Positions 18,777 through 28,057 of a stretch of DNA of 64,000 bases are shown here, piece by piece. The notes under the pieces were generated by a model. That model was not told the origin of the DNA. It did not search any database and saw nothing but the letters and a program-made list of their open reading frames with translations. The stretch is from positions 1-64,000 of the forward strand of contig JANLJE010000020.1 of assembly GCA_029255645.1 (NCBI GenBank), written 5' to 3'. Each line of letters begins with the position of its first letter. The first letter of the stretch is position 1. Made by a program: the position numbers and the translations under genes. Origin of the DNA: Comamonadaceae bacterium. GTDB lineage: Bacteria; Pseudomonadota; Gammaproteobacteria; Burkholderiales; Rhodocyclaceae.

Positions 18777-21269
18777 TCAGGCCGATCGGATGATCTCCAG
18801 CGGGCGCGCCGATAAAAGTTTCGCCAGACTAAAACGCCCGATACCCACGGTCAACAAGACACCGGCAAAAACTGACAGCGGCAGCACCCACCAGGCAGGG
18901 GTCAGGGCCAGGTCAAACAGGCGCCAGGCCAGCACCTGCCCGGCCAGCAAGGCCCCCACTGCCGCCAGCAAACCTGCCAGGGCACCGATGGCCGCCAACT
19001 CGCCTTGCAGCGCCGCCCGCAGTTGGGAGCGGCTGGCGCCCAGGGCGCGCATGATGCTCAGGCTCAGGCGGCGCTCATCGAACACGGAAATCATGGCGCC
19101 GTGCAGTACCAGCAGGCCGGCGCCCAGGGTGAACAGGAAAACCAGTTGCACTACGCTGGAAGTCTGGCCGATGACGGATTTGAGCTGAGCCAGGACGGCC
19201 TCCACGTCGATGACCGTGAGGTTGGGAAAATTCTGCAACACCGGCCCCAGCTTGGGCGCTTCCCCGGGGGGTAGGTAAAAATTTCCCAGATAGCTGGCCG
19301 GCATCGCGTCGATCACTCCGGGGGACATGAGCACGAAGAAATTGATGCGCATGGAATCCCAATCCAGTTTGCGCAGGCTGGTGACCCGGGCCGTCACCGG
19401 CTGCCCCGCGATGCTGAACGTCAGTTCGTCCCCGAGCTCGATGCCCAGGGTCCTGGCCAAGCCGGCTTCCACCGAGGCTTCGGCCGCGGCAGGGCCGGTT
19501 GCCGTGGCCGCAAACCACCGGCCGGCCTCCAGGCGGTTACCGGGTGGCAGGTCGGCCCGCCAGGAGAGATTGAACTCCCGCTCCACCAGGCTCTGGGCCC
19601 GCTCATCCTCCGGATAATCGGCCGGGCTCACCGCCCGCTCGCCGATCTTCGTGAGCCGGCCGCGCACCATGGGGGCCAGTTCCAGTTTCCAGCCCGTTGG
19701 CCGCATTTGCTCCAGCAGACGCTGGCGCTGCTCCGGCTGAATGTTGATGATGAACCGGTTGGGCGCATCAGCCGGCACGGATCGTTCCCAGGCCGCCAGC
19801 AGTTCGCTACGGATCACCGTCAGCAGCAACAGGGCCATGAACCCCAGCGCCAGCGCCAGGATTTGCAGGCTCGATGCCCAGGCATGCCGCTCGAGACTGG
19901 CCAGGCCATAGCGCCAGCCAAAGGGTTGATCGATGTTCTGATGACGCAGCCAGGCAATCCCCCACACCAGCCCCCGGGCCACAAACAGGAACAGCACCAG
20001 AGCCAGGCCGAAGGCGACGACCACACTGCCCCCCAGGCGGGGATCGTCCGCCATCCAGAAGATCAGTCCGGCAAAAACCAGTAAACCCAGGCCGTAGGCC
20101 GCCAGCAAGGAGGGAGGCGGCAGGCCCAGATCGCGGCGAATGACCCGCAGCGGAGAAATACGATACAGCCGCAACAGCGGCGGCAGGGCGAAGCCCAGCA
20201 GCAGCAGCAAGCCCAGCACCAGCCCCTGCAGGGCGGGCATGCCGCCCGGCGCCGGCAAGGCGGATGGGAACAGCCCGGCAAGCAGTTGATAGAAGGCGTA
20301 ATGGGTCACGAATCCCAGTGCCACTCCGACCAGGGTGGCGGCCAGCCCCAGGATCAGGAATTGACTGCAATACAGGCGCAATACCTCGCCGCCGCTTGCC
20401 CCCAGGCAGCGCAGCAGGGCGCAACCGTCCAGATGGCGCTGAATGTGGCGGTTCACCGCAATGGCCATGGCGGTGGCGGCGAGCATCACCGTCAGGAGGC
20501 TGGCGAGGCCAAGAAAGCGCCGGGCCCGCTCCAGGGCAGAACGCACTTCCTGGCGAGTTCCCTCTTCCAGTTTTTCCCCGCGCCCCAGACGGGGCAGCAG
20601 CCATTGGGAAAATTTTTCCACGGCCCTGGATTCCCCTGCCACCAGCAGCCGGTAGCGGACCCGGGCCCCGTTTTGTACCAGGCCGGTAGCCTCCAGGTCG
20701 GCCAGATTGAGCATCAGGCGCGGCGCCACGCCCAGGAAGTTGACGCCCCGGTCAGGCTCGAAATTGAGATAGGCCGCTACCCGCAACGGCAACTTCCCCA
20801 GTTGCAGCAGGGTGCCGGGCCCCACACCCAGTTCGGCCCCCAGCCGCGGTTCAATCCATACGCTACCGGGCTCAGGAGCCCCCCTGACCGCATCCCCTGC
20901 CCCCTCGGGGGAGCTCGAAATACGGAGCTGCCCGCGCAGCGGGTAGAGGGCATCCACCGCCTTCACATCGGCAAGACGGAACCCCGTCCCGGCCATCACC
21001 ATGCTGGGAAAGCTGACGGTGTGAGCGCTCTGCAAGCCGATCTCCCGGGCTTGTGCCTCGAACTCGGGGGCCAGGTCATGGTCGCTGGCCAAGACCAGAT
21101 CCGCCCCCAGCAATTGATTGGCTTCCACGACCAGGGCCTGGCGCACCCGGTCACTGAAAAAGCCCACGGCGGTCATGGCCGCTACGGCGAGCACCAGGGC
21201 CAGGACCAGCAGACGCAGTTCCCCGGAGCGGGCATCACGATAGAGGAGAAGAAAAGAGAGTTTGTTCAA
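18777..21269 (-). CDS. YbbP-like ABC transporter permease (FtsX/MacB type)
   Basis: This large inner-membrane protein of 830 residues has two FtsX-type permease units: a membrane helix at about 18-40, a long periplasmic domain, helices at about 260-370, further helices at about 395-480, a second periplasmic domain, and a last group at about 710-820. The layout matches E. coli YbbP, which pairs with the ATPase YbbA. No ATPase gene lies next to it; the only one in the window is lolD, 40 kb away. It overlaps the upstream radA by 4 bases (ATGA). Substrate unknown; lipid or lipoprotein export would fit the family. Confidence 0.87.
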   Translation of the reverse strand: MNKLSFLLLYRDARSGELRLLVLALVLAVAAMTAVGFFSDRVRQALVVEANQLLGADLVLASDHDLAPEFEAQAREIGLQSAHTVSFPSMVMAGTGFRLADVKAVDALYPLRGQLRISSSPEGAGDAVRGAPEPGSVWIEPRLGAELGVGPGTLLQLGKLPLRVAAYLNFEPDRGVNFLGVAPRLMLNLADLEATGLVQNGARVRYRLLVAGESRAVEKFSQWLLPRLGRGEKLEEGTRQEVRSALERARRFLGLASLLTVMLAATAMAIAVNRHIQRHLDGCALLRCLGASGGEVLRLYCSQFLILGLAATLVGVALGFVTHYAFYQLLAGLFPSALPAPGGMPALQGLVLGLLLLLGFALPPLLRLYRISPLRVIRRDLGLPPPSLLAAYGLGLLVFAGLIFWMADDPRLGGSVVVAFGLALVLFLFVARGLVWGIAWLRHQNIDQPFGWRYGLASLERHAWASSLQILALALGFMALLLLTVIRSELLAAWERSVPADAPNRFIINIQPEQRQRLLEQMRPTGWKLELAPMVRGRLTKIGERAVSPADYPEDERAQSLVEREFNLSWRADLPPGNRLEAGRWFAATATGPAAAEASVEAGLARTLGIELGDELTFSIAGQPVTARVTSLRKLDWDSMRINFFVLMSPGVIDAMPASYLGNFYLPPGEAPKLGPVLQNFPNLTVIDVEAVLAQLKSVIGQTSSVVQLVFLFTLGAGLLVLHGAMISVFDERRLSLSIMRALGASRSQLRAALQGELAAIGALAGLLAAVGALLAGQVLAWRLFDLALTPAWWVLPLSVFAGVLLTVGIGRFSLAKLLSARPLEIIRSA

Positions 21270-22630
21270 GATTCGTCAATCGTACGTAATTTTTCAACGG
21301 CTTCCTCGATTCTGGAAACCCCGATCACCGTCATGCCGGCGATGGCCTGGCGGGGGCAGTTGGCTGCGGGCACCAGGGCATGGGTGAAACCCAGCTTGGC
21401 GGCTTCCTTGAGGCGCTCCTGACCGCGCGGCGCGGGACGGATCTCGCCGGCCAGGCCCACCTCGCCAAATACGACAAGTTTGCTTGGCAACGCCTTGTTT
21501 TTCAAAGAAGAGACGATGGAGAGCAACACCGAGAGATCGGCCGCCGGTTCGCTGATCCTGACGCCCCCGACCGCATTGACGAACACATCCTGATCAAAGC
21601 AGACAATGCCGGCGTGGCGATGCAACACCGCCAGCAGCATCGCCAGGCGCTGGGAATCCAGCCCCACCGTCAGCCGGCGTGGATTGCCGTGGGCTTGATC
21701 CACCAGAGCCTGGATTTCCACCAGCAGGGGGCGCGTCCCTTCCTGGGTCACCAGGATGCAGGTACCGGGCACATGCCGGCCATGCCCGGACAGGAACAGG
21801 GCGGAGGGGTTGCTCACCCCCTTTAGCCCCTTCTCGGTCATGGCGAACACGCCCAGTTCGTTGATGGCGCCAAAACGGTTCTTGAAGGCCCGGATCAGGC
21901 GGAAGCTGGAATGGGTGTCTCCTTCAAAGTAAAGCACCGTATCGACGATATGTTCGAGCACGCGGGGGCCGGCCAGGGCGCCTTCCTTGGTCACATGGCC
22001 GACCAGAATCACCGTCACCCCCATTTGCTTCGCCAGCCGGGTGAGCTGGGCGGCGCATTCGCGCACCTGGGCGACCGAACCCGGGGCGGAGGAAAGCTGC
22101 TCCGACCAGAGGGTCTGGATGGAGTCGATCACTGCCACCTGGGGCTTTTCCGACTGCAGGATGGCCAGGATATTTTCCAGGTTGATCTCCGCCAATAGCT
22201 TCATCCGGCTTGCCTCCAGCCCCAGGCGCCGGGCCCGCAAGGCCACTTGCTCGCCGGATTCCTCGCCGCTCACATAGAGGGCCGGCAGGCGCTCCGAAAG
22301 CCCCGCCAGGGCTTGCAGCAGGAGGGTGCTCTTGCCGATGCCCGGGTCGCCGCCGATCAAAACCACACCACCCGGCACCAGCCCGCCCCCCAGCGCCCGG
22401 TCGAATTCGGAAATGCCGGTGGGAATACGCTCCGTCTCCCGGGCCTCGATCTCCGAAAGCTGCTGCAGCCGCGCCACCGGTGCCAGGGACTGGAAACGCT
22501 TGCCCCCGGGCTTTTCCAGCAAGGTTTCAGACAGGGTGTTCCAGGCCCCACAACCGGGACACTGGCCCTGCCACTTGGGCGAGGTGGCGCCGCACTCGGC
22601 ACAGGTGTAGGCGGTTTTCTGCTTCGACAT
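21266..22630 (-). CDS. radA: DNA repair protein RadA (Sms)
   Basis: RadA is a RecA-like ATPase that helps branch migration and processing of recombination intermediates. The 454-residue protein has an N-terminal zinc finger (Cys10, Cys13, Cys24, Cys27), Walker A GGDPGIGKST starting at 93, the RadA signature KNRFGAINELG and a C-terminal Lon-like domain (about 340-454). It is directly downstream of alr, with 2 bases between, and overlaps the permease gene by 4 bases. alr-radA linkage is common in betaproteobacteria. Confidence 0.97.
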   Translation of the reverse strand: MSKQKTAYTCAECGATSPKWQGQCPGCGAWNTLSETLLEKPGGKRFQSLAPVARLQQLSEIEARETERIPTGISEFDRALGGGLVPGGVVLIGGDPGIGKSTLLLQALAGLSERLPALYVSGEESGEQVALRARRLGLEASRMKLLAEINLENILAILQSEKPQVAVIDSIQTLWSEQLSSAPGSVAQVRECAAQLTRLAKQMGVTVILVGHVTKEGALAGPRVLEHIVDTVLYFEGDTHSSFRLIRAFKNRFGAINELGVFAMTEKGLKGVSNPSALFLSGHGRHVPGTCILVTQEGTRPLLVEIQALVDQAHGNPRRLTVGLDSQRLAMLLAVLHRHAGIVCFDQDVFVNAVGGVRISEPAADLSVLLSIVSSLKNKALPSKLVVFGEVGLAGEIRPAPRGQERLKEAAKLGFTHALVPAANCPRQAIAGMTVIGVSRIEEAVEKLRTIDES

Positions 22631-22632
22631 GT

Positions 22633-23766
22633 TCAGCCCCAGGCCACCGGCACCCGGGGCGCCAGGGCACAGAACAATTCATAGCTGAGGGTGCCGGCGG
22701 CGGCGGCGACCTGATCCACATCCACCGTTCCCCCTTCGCCGATGCCCCAGAGGGTGACGGGGCTCCCCACCCGGGCGGCGTCGATGCCGCTCAGGTCGCA
22801 GGCCAGCATGTCCATCGACACCCGGCCCAGCACCCGGCTGGGCTGGCCGGCCACGGCGATCGGCGTGCCGGTCGGGGCGTGGCGGGGGTAACCGTCGGCA
22901 TAGCCGCAGGCGACGATGCCGATCCGCATCGGCTGCCCGGCCTGGAACAGGCCGCCATAACCCACCCGCTCCCCCGCCGCCAGGGTCTGGATGCCGATCA
23001 GCCGGCTCTCCAGGTGCATCACCGGGCGCAGGCCGAGACTGCTGGCAGAAATATCGGCAAAGGGGCTGCTGCCGTAGAGCATGATGCCGGGCCGCACCCA
23101 ATCGCCCCGGGTTTCGGGGTAACGCAGCAGGGCGGCGGAATTGGCCAGGCTGACCGGCAAGCCGGCATCCCCGGCCAGGGCGGAAAAACATCCGAACTGA
23201 GCTTCGATGCCCCGCCCCCCATCCGCCTCGGCAAAGTGGCTCATCAGGGTCACCTCGCGGATGCCCAGACGCTGCAGGCGCTCCAGCACCTCCGGCAGTT
23301 GCCCGGGGCAAAAACCCAGGCGGTTCATGCTCGTGTTGAGCTTGACATAGACCTGGCCCGGCCGGTTTGCGGCAGCTTCGAGCATGAGCAATTGTGCCGG
23401 GCTGTGCACCACCGGGGTCAGGTCATGACGGGCCAGGAGGGCCACATCCTCCGGGGCAAAAAATCCTTCCAGCAACAGCAGCGGCTGGCTGAAACCCGCC
23501 TGGCGCAGGGCGATGGCAGATTCCACCTCCAGCAGGGCGAAGCCGTCGGCCAGGTCCGCCAGGGCCCGGGCCACCTGCCATTGCCCGTGCCCATAGGCAT
23601 TGGCCTTGATCACCGCCCAGATGCGTGCCGGGCCGGCATGGTGGCGGGCCACGGCAAAGTTGTGACGCAGGGCGTTCAGATCGATGCGGGCCCGGATCGG
23701 GCGGGAAACGGGGCGGCAAGATTCCCGCCCCTGCCCTGGCAGCTCACCCGGCGTACTTGAATTCAC
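22633..23766 (-). CDS. alr: Alanine racemase
   Basis: Alr makes D-alanine for peptidoglycan. The protein is about 377 residues from this start. The PLP lysine is Lys54 in WAVIKANAYGHG, and the TIM-barrel and C-terminal beta domain motifs (ERVGYGGLFQ, GYADGYPRH, VSMDMLACDLSG) are present. I chose GTG at 23766 because it overlaps the LysR gene stop by 4 bases and leaves a short leader before the conserved PIRARIDLNALRHN. No other ATG or GTG lies between it and the conserved start of the domain. Confidence 0.95.
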   Translation of the reverse strand: MNSSTPGELPGQGRESCRPVSRPIRARIDLNALRHNFAVARHHAGPARIWAVIKANAYGHGQWQVARALADLADGFALLEVESAIALRQAGFSQPLLLLEGFFAPEDVALLARHDLTPVVHSPAQLLMLEAAANRPGQVYVKLNTSMNRLGFCPGQLPEVLERLQRLGIREVTLMSHFAEADGGRGIEAQFGCFSALAGDAGLPVSLANSAALLRYPETRGDWVRPGIMLYGSSPFADISASSLGLRPVMHLESRLIGIQTLAAGERVGYGGLFQAGQPMRIGIVACGYADGYPRHAPTGTPIAVAGQPSRVLGRVSMDMLACDLSGIDAARVGSPVTLWGIGEGGTVDVDQVAAAAGTLSYELFCALAPRVPVAWG

Positions 23767-24674
23767 AGCCCCGACTCCCTCATTTTCTGTTTGGTAAAAT
23801 CGACAAAAGTGGTGACCAGGCGAGTCCGGAAACGATCCCGTGGATACACCATGGACAGCATCCGGGTCAGGGGCGGCTGCAAGGGGATGGAAACCAGGGT
23901 GCCCAGCAGGCACTCCTTCTCGCAGACCAGCCGGGACACGATGGCATACCCCAGGCCCGTAGCCACCACCCCCTTCAGGGCCTCGGGACTGCCCAGCTCC
24001 ATCAGGGTCTTCAATTCCTGGGGCGGGATGCCCGCCGCCTGAAAATGATTGTCCGTCACCTCCCGGGTTCCCGAACCAGGCTCGCGGGAGATGAATTCGT
24101 AGTCCCGCAAGACTTCCGGGCTGACCCCGGTTGCGCTGGTTTCACTGAGCAGGGGATAGCCCGGGGCACAGATTGCCACCAGCTCGTCCGTGCAACAAAC
24201 CTCGGTCTGCAGTTCGGGCTGGCGGGCCGGACCTTCGATCAGGCCGATATCGAGGCTATGTTCGCTCACCCGGTTCTCGATGCTTTCCGAATTGGCCACG
24301 ATCAGCCGGACCCGCACCTGGGGATAGAGGGCGTTGAATTCCCCCAGCACCCGGGGCAGGATGAACTCGGCAATGGTGGTACTGGCGCCCACCAGCAAGG
24401 GGCCGCGCATTTCACCGGTCATCTCTCCTAGCCGGGCATCCAGTTCATCGGAAAGGGCAAGAATCTTCTCGGCGTACTGGAGCACCATCTCCCCCGCCGG
24501 GGTCAGGCAGATTTGCCCATGCCCCCGCTCGAAGAGACGGGTGTTGTACTGGTCCTCCAGTTGCTTGATCTGGAAGGTCACGGCAGGCTGGGTCATGAAC
24601 AGGGCTTCGGCAGCCTTGGTGAAGCTCAGGTGTCTGGCAACGGCGTGAAATACTTGCAAACGGCGGTCAGCCAT
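23763..24674 (-). CDS. LysR-family transcriptional regulator
   Basis: This 303-residue regulator has an N-terminal winged helix-turn-helix (about 1-60, LSFTKAAEALFMTQPAVTFQIKQLE) and a periplasmic-binding-protein-like effector domain. It resembles the YeiE/CbbR branch in its HTH, but the effector cannot be told. It is read away from lplT with about 187 bases between, so it may control lplT or itself, and it is followed by alr with a 4-base overlap, which puts alr possibly in the same transcript. Confidence 0.92.
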   Translation of the reverse strand: MADRRLQVFHAVARHLSFTKAAEALFMTQPAVTFQIKQLEDQYNTRLFERGHGQICLTPAGEMVLQYAEKILALSDELDARLGEMTGEMRGPLLVGASTTIAEFILPRVLGEFNALYPQVRVRLIVANSESIENRVSEHSLDIGLIEGPARQPELQTEVCCTDELVAICAPGYPLLSETSATGVSPEVLRDYEFISREPGSGTREVTDNHFQAAGIPPQELKTLMELGSPEALKGVVATGLGYAIVSRLVCEKECLLGTLVSIPLQPPLTRMLSMVYPRDRFRTRLVTTFVDFTKQKMRESGL

Positions 24675-24822
24675 GGGCCTCTTCCCGATCGTATTTTTTT
24701 ATCGGGCGATTATAGAAGGTAAACCCGCTGCCATGCCCCTGCTTTCCACCCGAATACATGCCATGGGCATGAAGGTCGGGCGGGCGCCGTACAAATGCGT
24801 GATGCCGCAAGCCCCGCCTTGG

Positions 24823-24828
24823 TATAAC
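24823..24828 (+). promoter_or_regulatory. Possible -10 box for lplT
   Basis: TATAAC in TTGGTATAACAT lies 33 bases before the lplT GTG. The -35 region is not clear. The gap 24675-24861 also holds an A/T-rich run with GATTATAGA near the LysR start that could be a regulator site. Confidence 0.35.
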
Positions 24829-24861
24829 ATTCGGGCAAAATCAAGCAAGAGACGAAACCAA

Positions 24862-26112
24862 GTGCCTTTCGGCTTCTACATCATCATGGCCGCGCAATTC
24901 TTTTCCGCGCTGGCCGACAATGCCCTGCTCATCGCCGCCATCGCCGCCCTGCGCGACCTGCATGCCCCCAGCGAATACGAGCCCCTGCTCAAGACCTGCT
25001 TCACCATTTCCTATGTGGTGCTGGCCGCCTTCGTGGGCGCCTTTGCCGACTCCATGCCCAAGTGGCGGGTGATGTTCATCAGCAACACCATCAAGATCAT
25101 CGGCTGCGCCATGATGTTTTACGGCGTGCATCCGCTTTTTGCCTATGCCGTGGTGGGTCTGGGTGCCGCCGCCTATTCACCGGCCAAGTACGGCATCCTC
25201 ACCGAATACCTGCCGCACCGCCTGCTGGTGGTCGCCAATGGCTGGATCGAGGGCCTCACCGTCGCCGCCATCGTGCTCGGCGTGGTGCTCGGAGGCATCC
25301 TGATCTCCCCCGGCGTGAGCCAGACGATGATGTCCTGGAGCCTTCCCGGCATCGACCATAGCGGCAAACTGGTGGTGGCCTTGATCGGCCTCATCTACCT
25401 GATTGCCGCCCTCTTCAATCTTTATGTGCCGGATACCGGGGTGGACCACAAGCCCCTGAAGAAAAACCCCTTTTACCTGATCCACGAGTTCCATCACTGT
25501 CTGATCCTGCTCTGGCGCGACAAGCTCGGGCAGATTTCCCTCGCCGTCACCACCCTGTTCTGGGGCGCCGGCGCCACCCTCCAGTTCATCGTCATCAAAT
25601 GGGCGGAGGCGGCCCTGCAGCTCGATCTTTCCAAATCCTCCATGCTCCAGGGGGTGGTGGCGATCGGCGTGGCCGTGGGCGCCGCCCTCGCCGCCCGTTT
25701 CGTGACCCTGAGAAAATCGGTGCGGGTCATTCCCCTGGGCATCGCCATGGGCATCATCGTGCTGATCATGAATTTCGTGACCCGTCTTGAAGTGGCGATC
25801 CCCCTGCTGATCCTGATCGGCGGCCTGTCGGGCTTCTTCGTGGTCCCGATGAACGCCCTGCTGCAGCACCGCGGCCACATCCTCATGGGGGCCGGCCACT
25901 CGATCGCCGTACAGAACTTCAACGAGAACCTGTCGGTGCTGGCCCTGACCGGCCTCTACTACCTGATGGTCAAGATGGACCTGTCCGTTTACCTGGTCCT
26001 CAGCCTGTTCGGCCTGTTCGTCAGCGCCAGCATGTACCTGATCCGTAACCACCACCTGGCAAACCAGCGGCGATACGATGATGTCGCCCATCTGGACGAC
26101 AGCCGGCACTAG
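24862..26112 (+). CDS. lplT: Lysophospholipid transporter LplT
   Basis: LplT is a major-facilitator flippase that brings lysophospholipids to the inner leaflet for re-acylation. The 416-residue, about 12-helix protein starts with the family N-terminus PFGFYIIMAAQFFSALADN at GTG 24862; the frame is open upstream but that part has no homology. In E. coli lplT is followed by aas, the acyltransferase; here it is followed by the convergent udg gene, so the partner enzyme must be elsewhere or absent. The divergent LysR gene is a candidate regulator. Confidence 0.92.
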   Translation: MPFGFYIIMAAQFFSALADNALLIAAIAALRDLHAPSEYEPLLKTCFTISYVVLAAFVGAFADSMPKWRVMFISNTIKIIGCAMMFYGVHPLFAYAVVGLGAAAYSPAKYGILTEYLPHRLLVVANGWIEGLTVAAIVLGVVLGGILISPGVSQTMMSWSLPGIDHSGKLVVALIGLIYLIAALFNLYVPDTGVDHKPLKKNPFYLIHEFHHCLILLWRDKLGQISLAVTTLFWGAGATLQFIVIKWAEAALQLDLSKSSMLQGVVAIGVAVGAALAARFVTLRKSVRVIPLGIAMGIIVLIMNFVTRLEVAIPLLILIGGLSGFFVVPMNALLQHRGHILMGAGHSIAVQNFNENLSVLALTGLYYLMVKMDLSVYLVLSLFGLFVSASMYLIRNHHLANQRRYDDVAHLDDSRH

Positions 26113-26118
26113 CCGCCC

Positions 26119-26859
26119 TCAGTTACCCCCGCCGCCCTGGATTGCCCGGCGGGCGAAGCACAGGTCCTCCCAGGCCTTGGCCTTTTCCGGCAGGTTACGC
26201 AGCAGATAGGCCGGATGATAGGTGACCAGCACCGGTATCTCTCCCAGGGCATGCCTTTTCAGGCGCAGGGCAGCCAGGGAATCGCCCCCCCCCAGCACGC
26301 CATGCACGGCGGCCTTGCCCAGCAAGACGATCAATCTGGGCTGCAACAACGCGATCTGGCGCAGCAAGTAGGGTTTGCAGGCTGCCAACTCCTCTGCATG
26401 GGGGGTGCGATTCCCTTCGGGCCGGCATTTCACCGCATTGGTGATATAAACATTCTCGCCCCGGCGCAGGTCGATCGCCGCCAGCATGGCATCGAGCAAT
26501 TTGCCGGCCTGGCCCACAAAGGGCTCGCCCCGGGCATCCTCCTCAGCTCCGGGCCCCTCCCCCACAAACAGCCAGTCCGCTTGCTGATCGCCCACCCCCA
26601 GCACCGCCTGGTGCCGATGCATGCACAGTTCACAAGCCCGGCAATCCTGCACGGCCTGGGCCAGTTGCGCCCAGTCCATGGAGGCCACCGCCGTGCGGCT
26701 GGCGGCAGCCGGCGTTACCCCCGCCGCCCTGGCGAAAGCCGGCTCAACGACCGGCCGGGGAGCGGCAGGGGCTTGCGTCCCGCCCGCGGCAGGCCCGGAC
26801 CTGAGTTCCCAAAGCTGAAAGCCCATTTCCTGAAGGATGATGCGTTGCTTCGGATTCAT
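26119..26859 (-). CDS. udg: Uracil-DNA glycosylase, family 4 (iron-sulfur)
   Basis: This 246-residue glycosylase removes uracil from DNA. After a 60-residue Pro/Ala-rich N-terminal part it has the family 4 motif GEGPGAEEDARGEPFVGQAG (100-119) and the C-terminal TYHPAYLLRN. Candidate Fe-S ligands are Cys73 and Cys76 (CRACELC) with Cys145 (KCRPEGN) and Cys161. The ATG at 26859 overlaps the rimI stop by 4 bases. The frame is open far upstream, but that part is a mirror of rimI and tsaB. It converges with lplT, 6 bases apart. Confidence 0.95.
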   Translation of the reverse strand: MNPKQRIILQEMGFQLWELRSGPAAGGTQAPAAPRPVVEPAFARAAGVTPAAASRTAVASMDWAQLAQAVQDCRACELCMHRHQAVLGVGDQQADWLFVGEGPGAEEDARGEPFVGQAGKLLDAMLAAIDLRRGENVYITNAVKCRPEGNRTPHAEELAACKPYLLRQIALLQPRLIVLLGKAAVHGVLGGGDSLAALRLKRHALGEIPVLVTYHPAYLLRNLPEKAKAWEDLCFARRAIQGGGGN

Positions 26860-27293
26860 GACAAAAAGCCCTCCAGGCTGCAGCTGAATACCAGAGCGTC
26901 CTCCCGGCCTTCCCGGGCTGGGTAATAGGCCTTGCGACGACCGATCTCCTGAAACCCCAGATGCCGGTACAAGGTCCTGGCCCGGGTATTGGAAGGACGC
27001 ACCTCCAGATACATGCTGACCATGCCTCGCCGCGAGGACCAGGCCTGCACATGGCGCAGCAGTCTGGCTCCCAGGCCACGGCCCTGATGCGCCGGGGCAA
27101 TGGCGATATTGAGGAGATGCGCCTCGTCGAGCACCCCCATCAGCACCGCAAACCCCAGTAACTCGCCATTCTGGCGCAGTACCCAGGCCCAGTGGCTGGC
27201 CTGCAGGGAATCGGCAAAATTGGTACGACTCCAGGGAAAAGGCTGGGCGGCTGCATCCAGATCCGCCACCTGGTCCAGATCCCGTTCCTGCAT
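26856..27293 (-). CDS. rimI: Ribosomal protein S18 alanine N-acetyltransferase RimI
   Basis: RimI is a GNAT acetyltransferase that modifies the N-terminus of ribosomal protein S18. The core is clear: AHLLNIAIAP, the acetyl-CoA loop HQGRGLGARLL, and YLEVRPSNTRARTLYRHLGF. The only ATG (27293) lies inside the first strand (LELEPM), about five residues into the domain, and there is no GTG or TTG between it and the tsaB stop. A CTG at 27344, overlapping the tsaB stop as CTGA with GGAGG 6 bases upstream, would restore a normal N-terminus. The coordinates given use ATG; the true start is probably upstream. Confidence 0.88.
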   Translation of the reverse strand: MQERDLDQVADLDAAAQPFPWSRTNFADSLQASHWAWVLRQNGELLGFAVLMGVLDEAHLLNIAIAPAHQGRGLGARLLRHVQAWSSRRGMVSMYLEVRPSNTRARTLYRHLGFQEIGRRKAYYPAREGREDALVFSCSLEGFLS

Positions 27294-27340
27294 GGGTTCG
27301 AGTTCCAGGGGCTGGAGGCGGCTCAGGAATTTTGCCGTAT

Positions 27341-28027
27341 TCAGACCTTGCCTCCATTCGCCAGCCGTTCCGCCACCGTGCGGGCAACCTTGTCGCGAAG
27401 GTAACGGGGTGCCGCCAGGGCCGGGTCCAGCCCCTCGCCCCGGGCCAAGGCCTGGGCCGCCAGATGGGCGACACTGCGGGCATGAGGCAGTATTCCGGGC
27501 TTGCACTCCCAGCCCGCGCAACGGGCCAGCAATTCAGGATAAGCCGCCAGGGCATTGCCAACGGCAAGCCAGGGTTGATCCGCCGGGGGCAGGTGCAGTT
27601 CGGCGGGGGAAGCCAGACAAAGCGCCCCGAGAACCTCCACGTCTGCGCTCCCGCACCGGAAAGTCGCAGCATAAACCTCGCCCATGCGGGCATCCAGGAG
27701 CGCCAGAACCTGCTGGCCGCCCGCTTCCCAGGCCATGGTCTCCAGGGAGCCGACGGGCAATACCGGCCGGTCCAGCGCCACGGCCATACCCTGGGCGATG
27801 CCGCAAGCCACCCTGAGGCCGGTGAAAGCCCCGGGCCCCATGCCGAAAGCCAGCGCATCGAGTGCGGCAAAGCTGCTGCCCGCTTCGGCAAGGAGTTGTT
27901 GCACCAGGGGAATCAGGGTCTCGGAATGGGAGCGCCCCGGCGGACAGCTTGCCGTGATGATCTGTCCATCCTGCCAGAGGGCGCAGGTGCCAAAGTCGGT
28001 GGAGGTTTCGAGCGCCAGAATTTGCAT
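27341..28027 (-). CDS. tsaB: tRNA t6A synthesis protein TsaB
   Basis: TsaB is the scaffold and activator of TsaD in making N6-threonylcarbamoyladenosine on tRNAs that read ANN codons. The 228-residue protein has the ASKHA-fold N-terminus LALETSTDFGTCAL and the conserved GPGAFTGLRVACGIAQG. TsaB lacks the metal-binding His pair of TsaD, consistent here. It is the first gene of tsaB-rimI-udg, a set conserved in betaproteobacteria. Confidence 0.95.
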   Translation of the reverse strand: MQILALETSTDFGTCALWQDGQIITASCPPGRSHSETLIPLVQQLLAEAGSSFAALDALAFGMGPGAFTGLRVACGIAQGMAVALDRPVLPVGSLETMAWEAGGQQVLALLDARMGEVYAATFRCGSADVEVLGALCLASPAELHLPPADQPWLAVGNALAAYPELLARCAGWECKPGILPHARSVAHLAAQALARGEGLDPALAAPRYLRDKVARTVAERLANGGKV

Positions 28028-28057
28028 GGCCGGGATTTTAACCCGACCGGAGGCTTT

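Noticed and set aside
26860-27891. Long N-terminal extension of the uracil-DNA glycosylase frame
   Set aside because: The extension (Trp/Arg/Pro-rich) is only the third-frame reading of rimI and tsaB; the family start at 26859 has the usual ATGA overlap.
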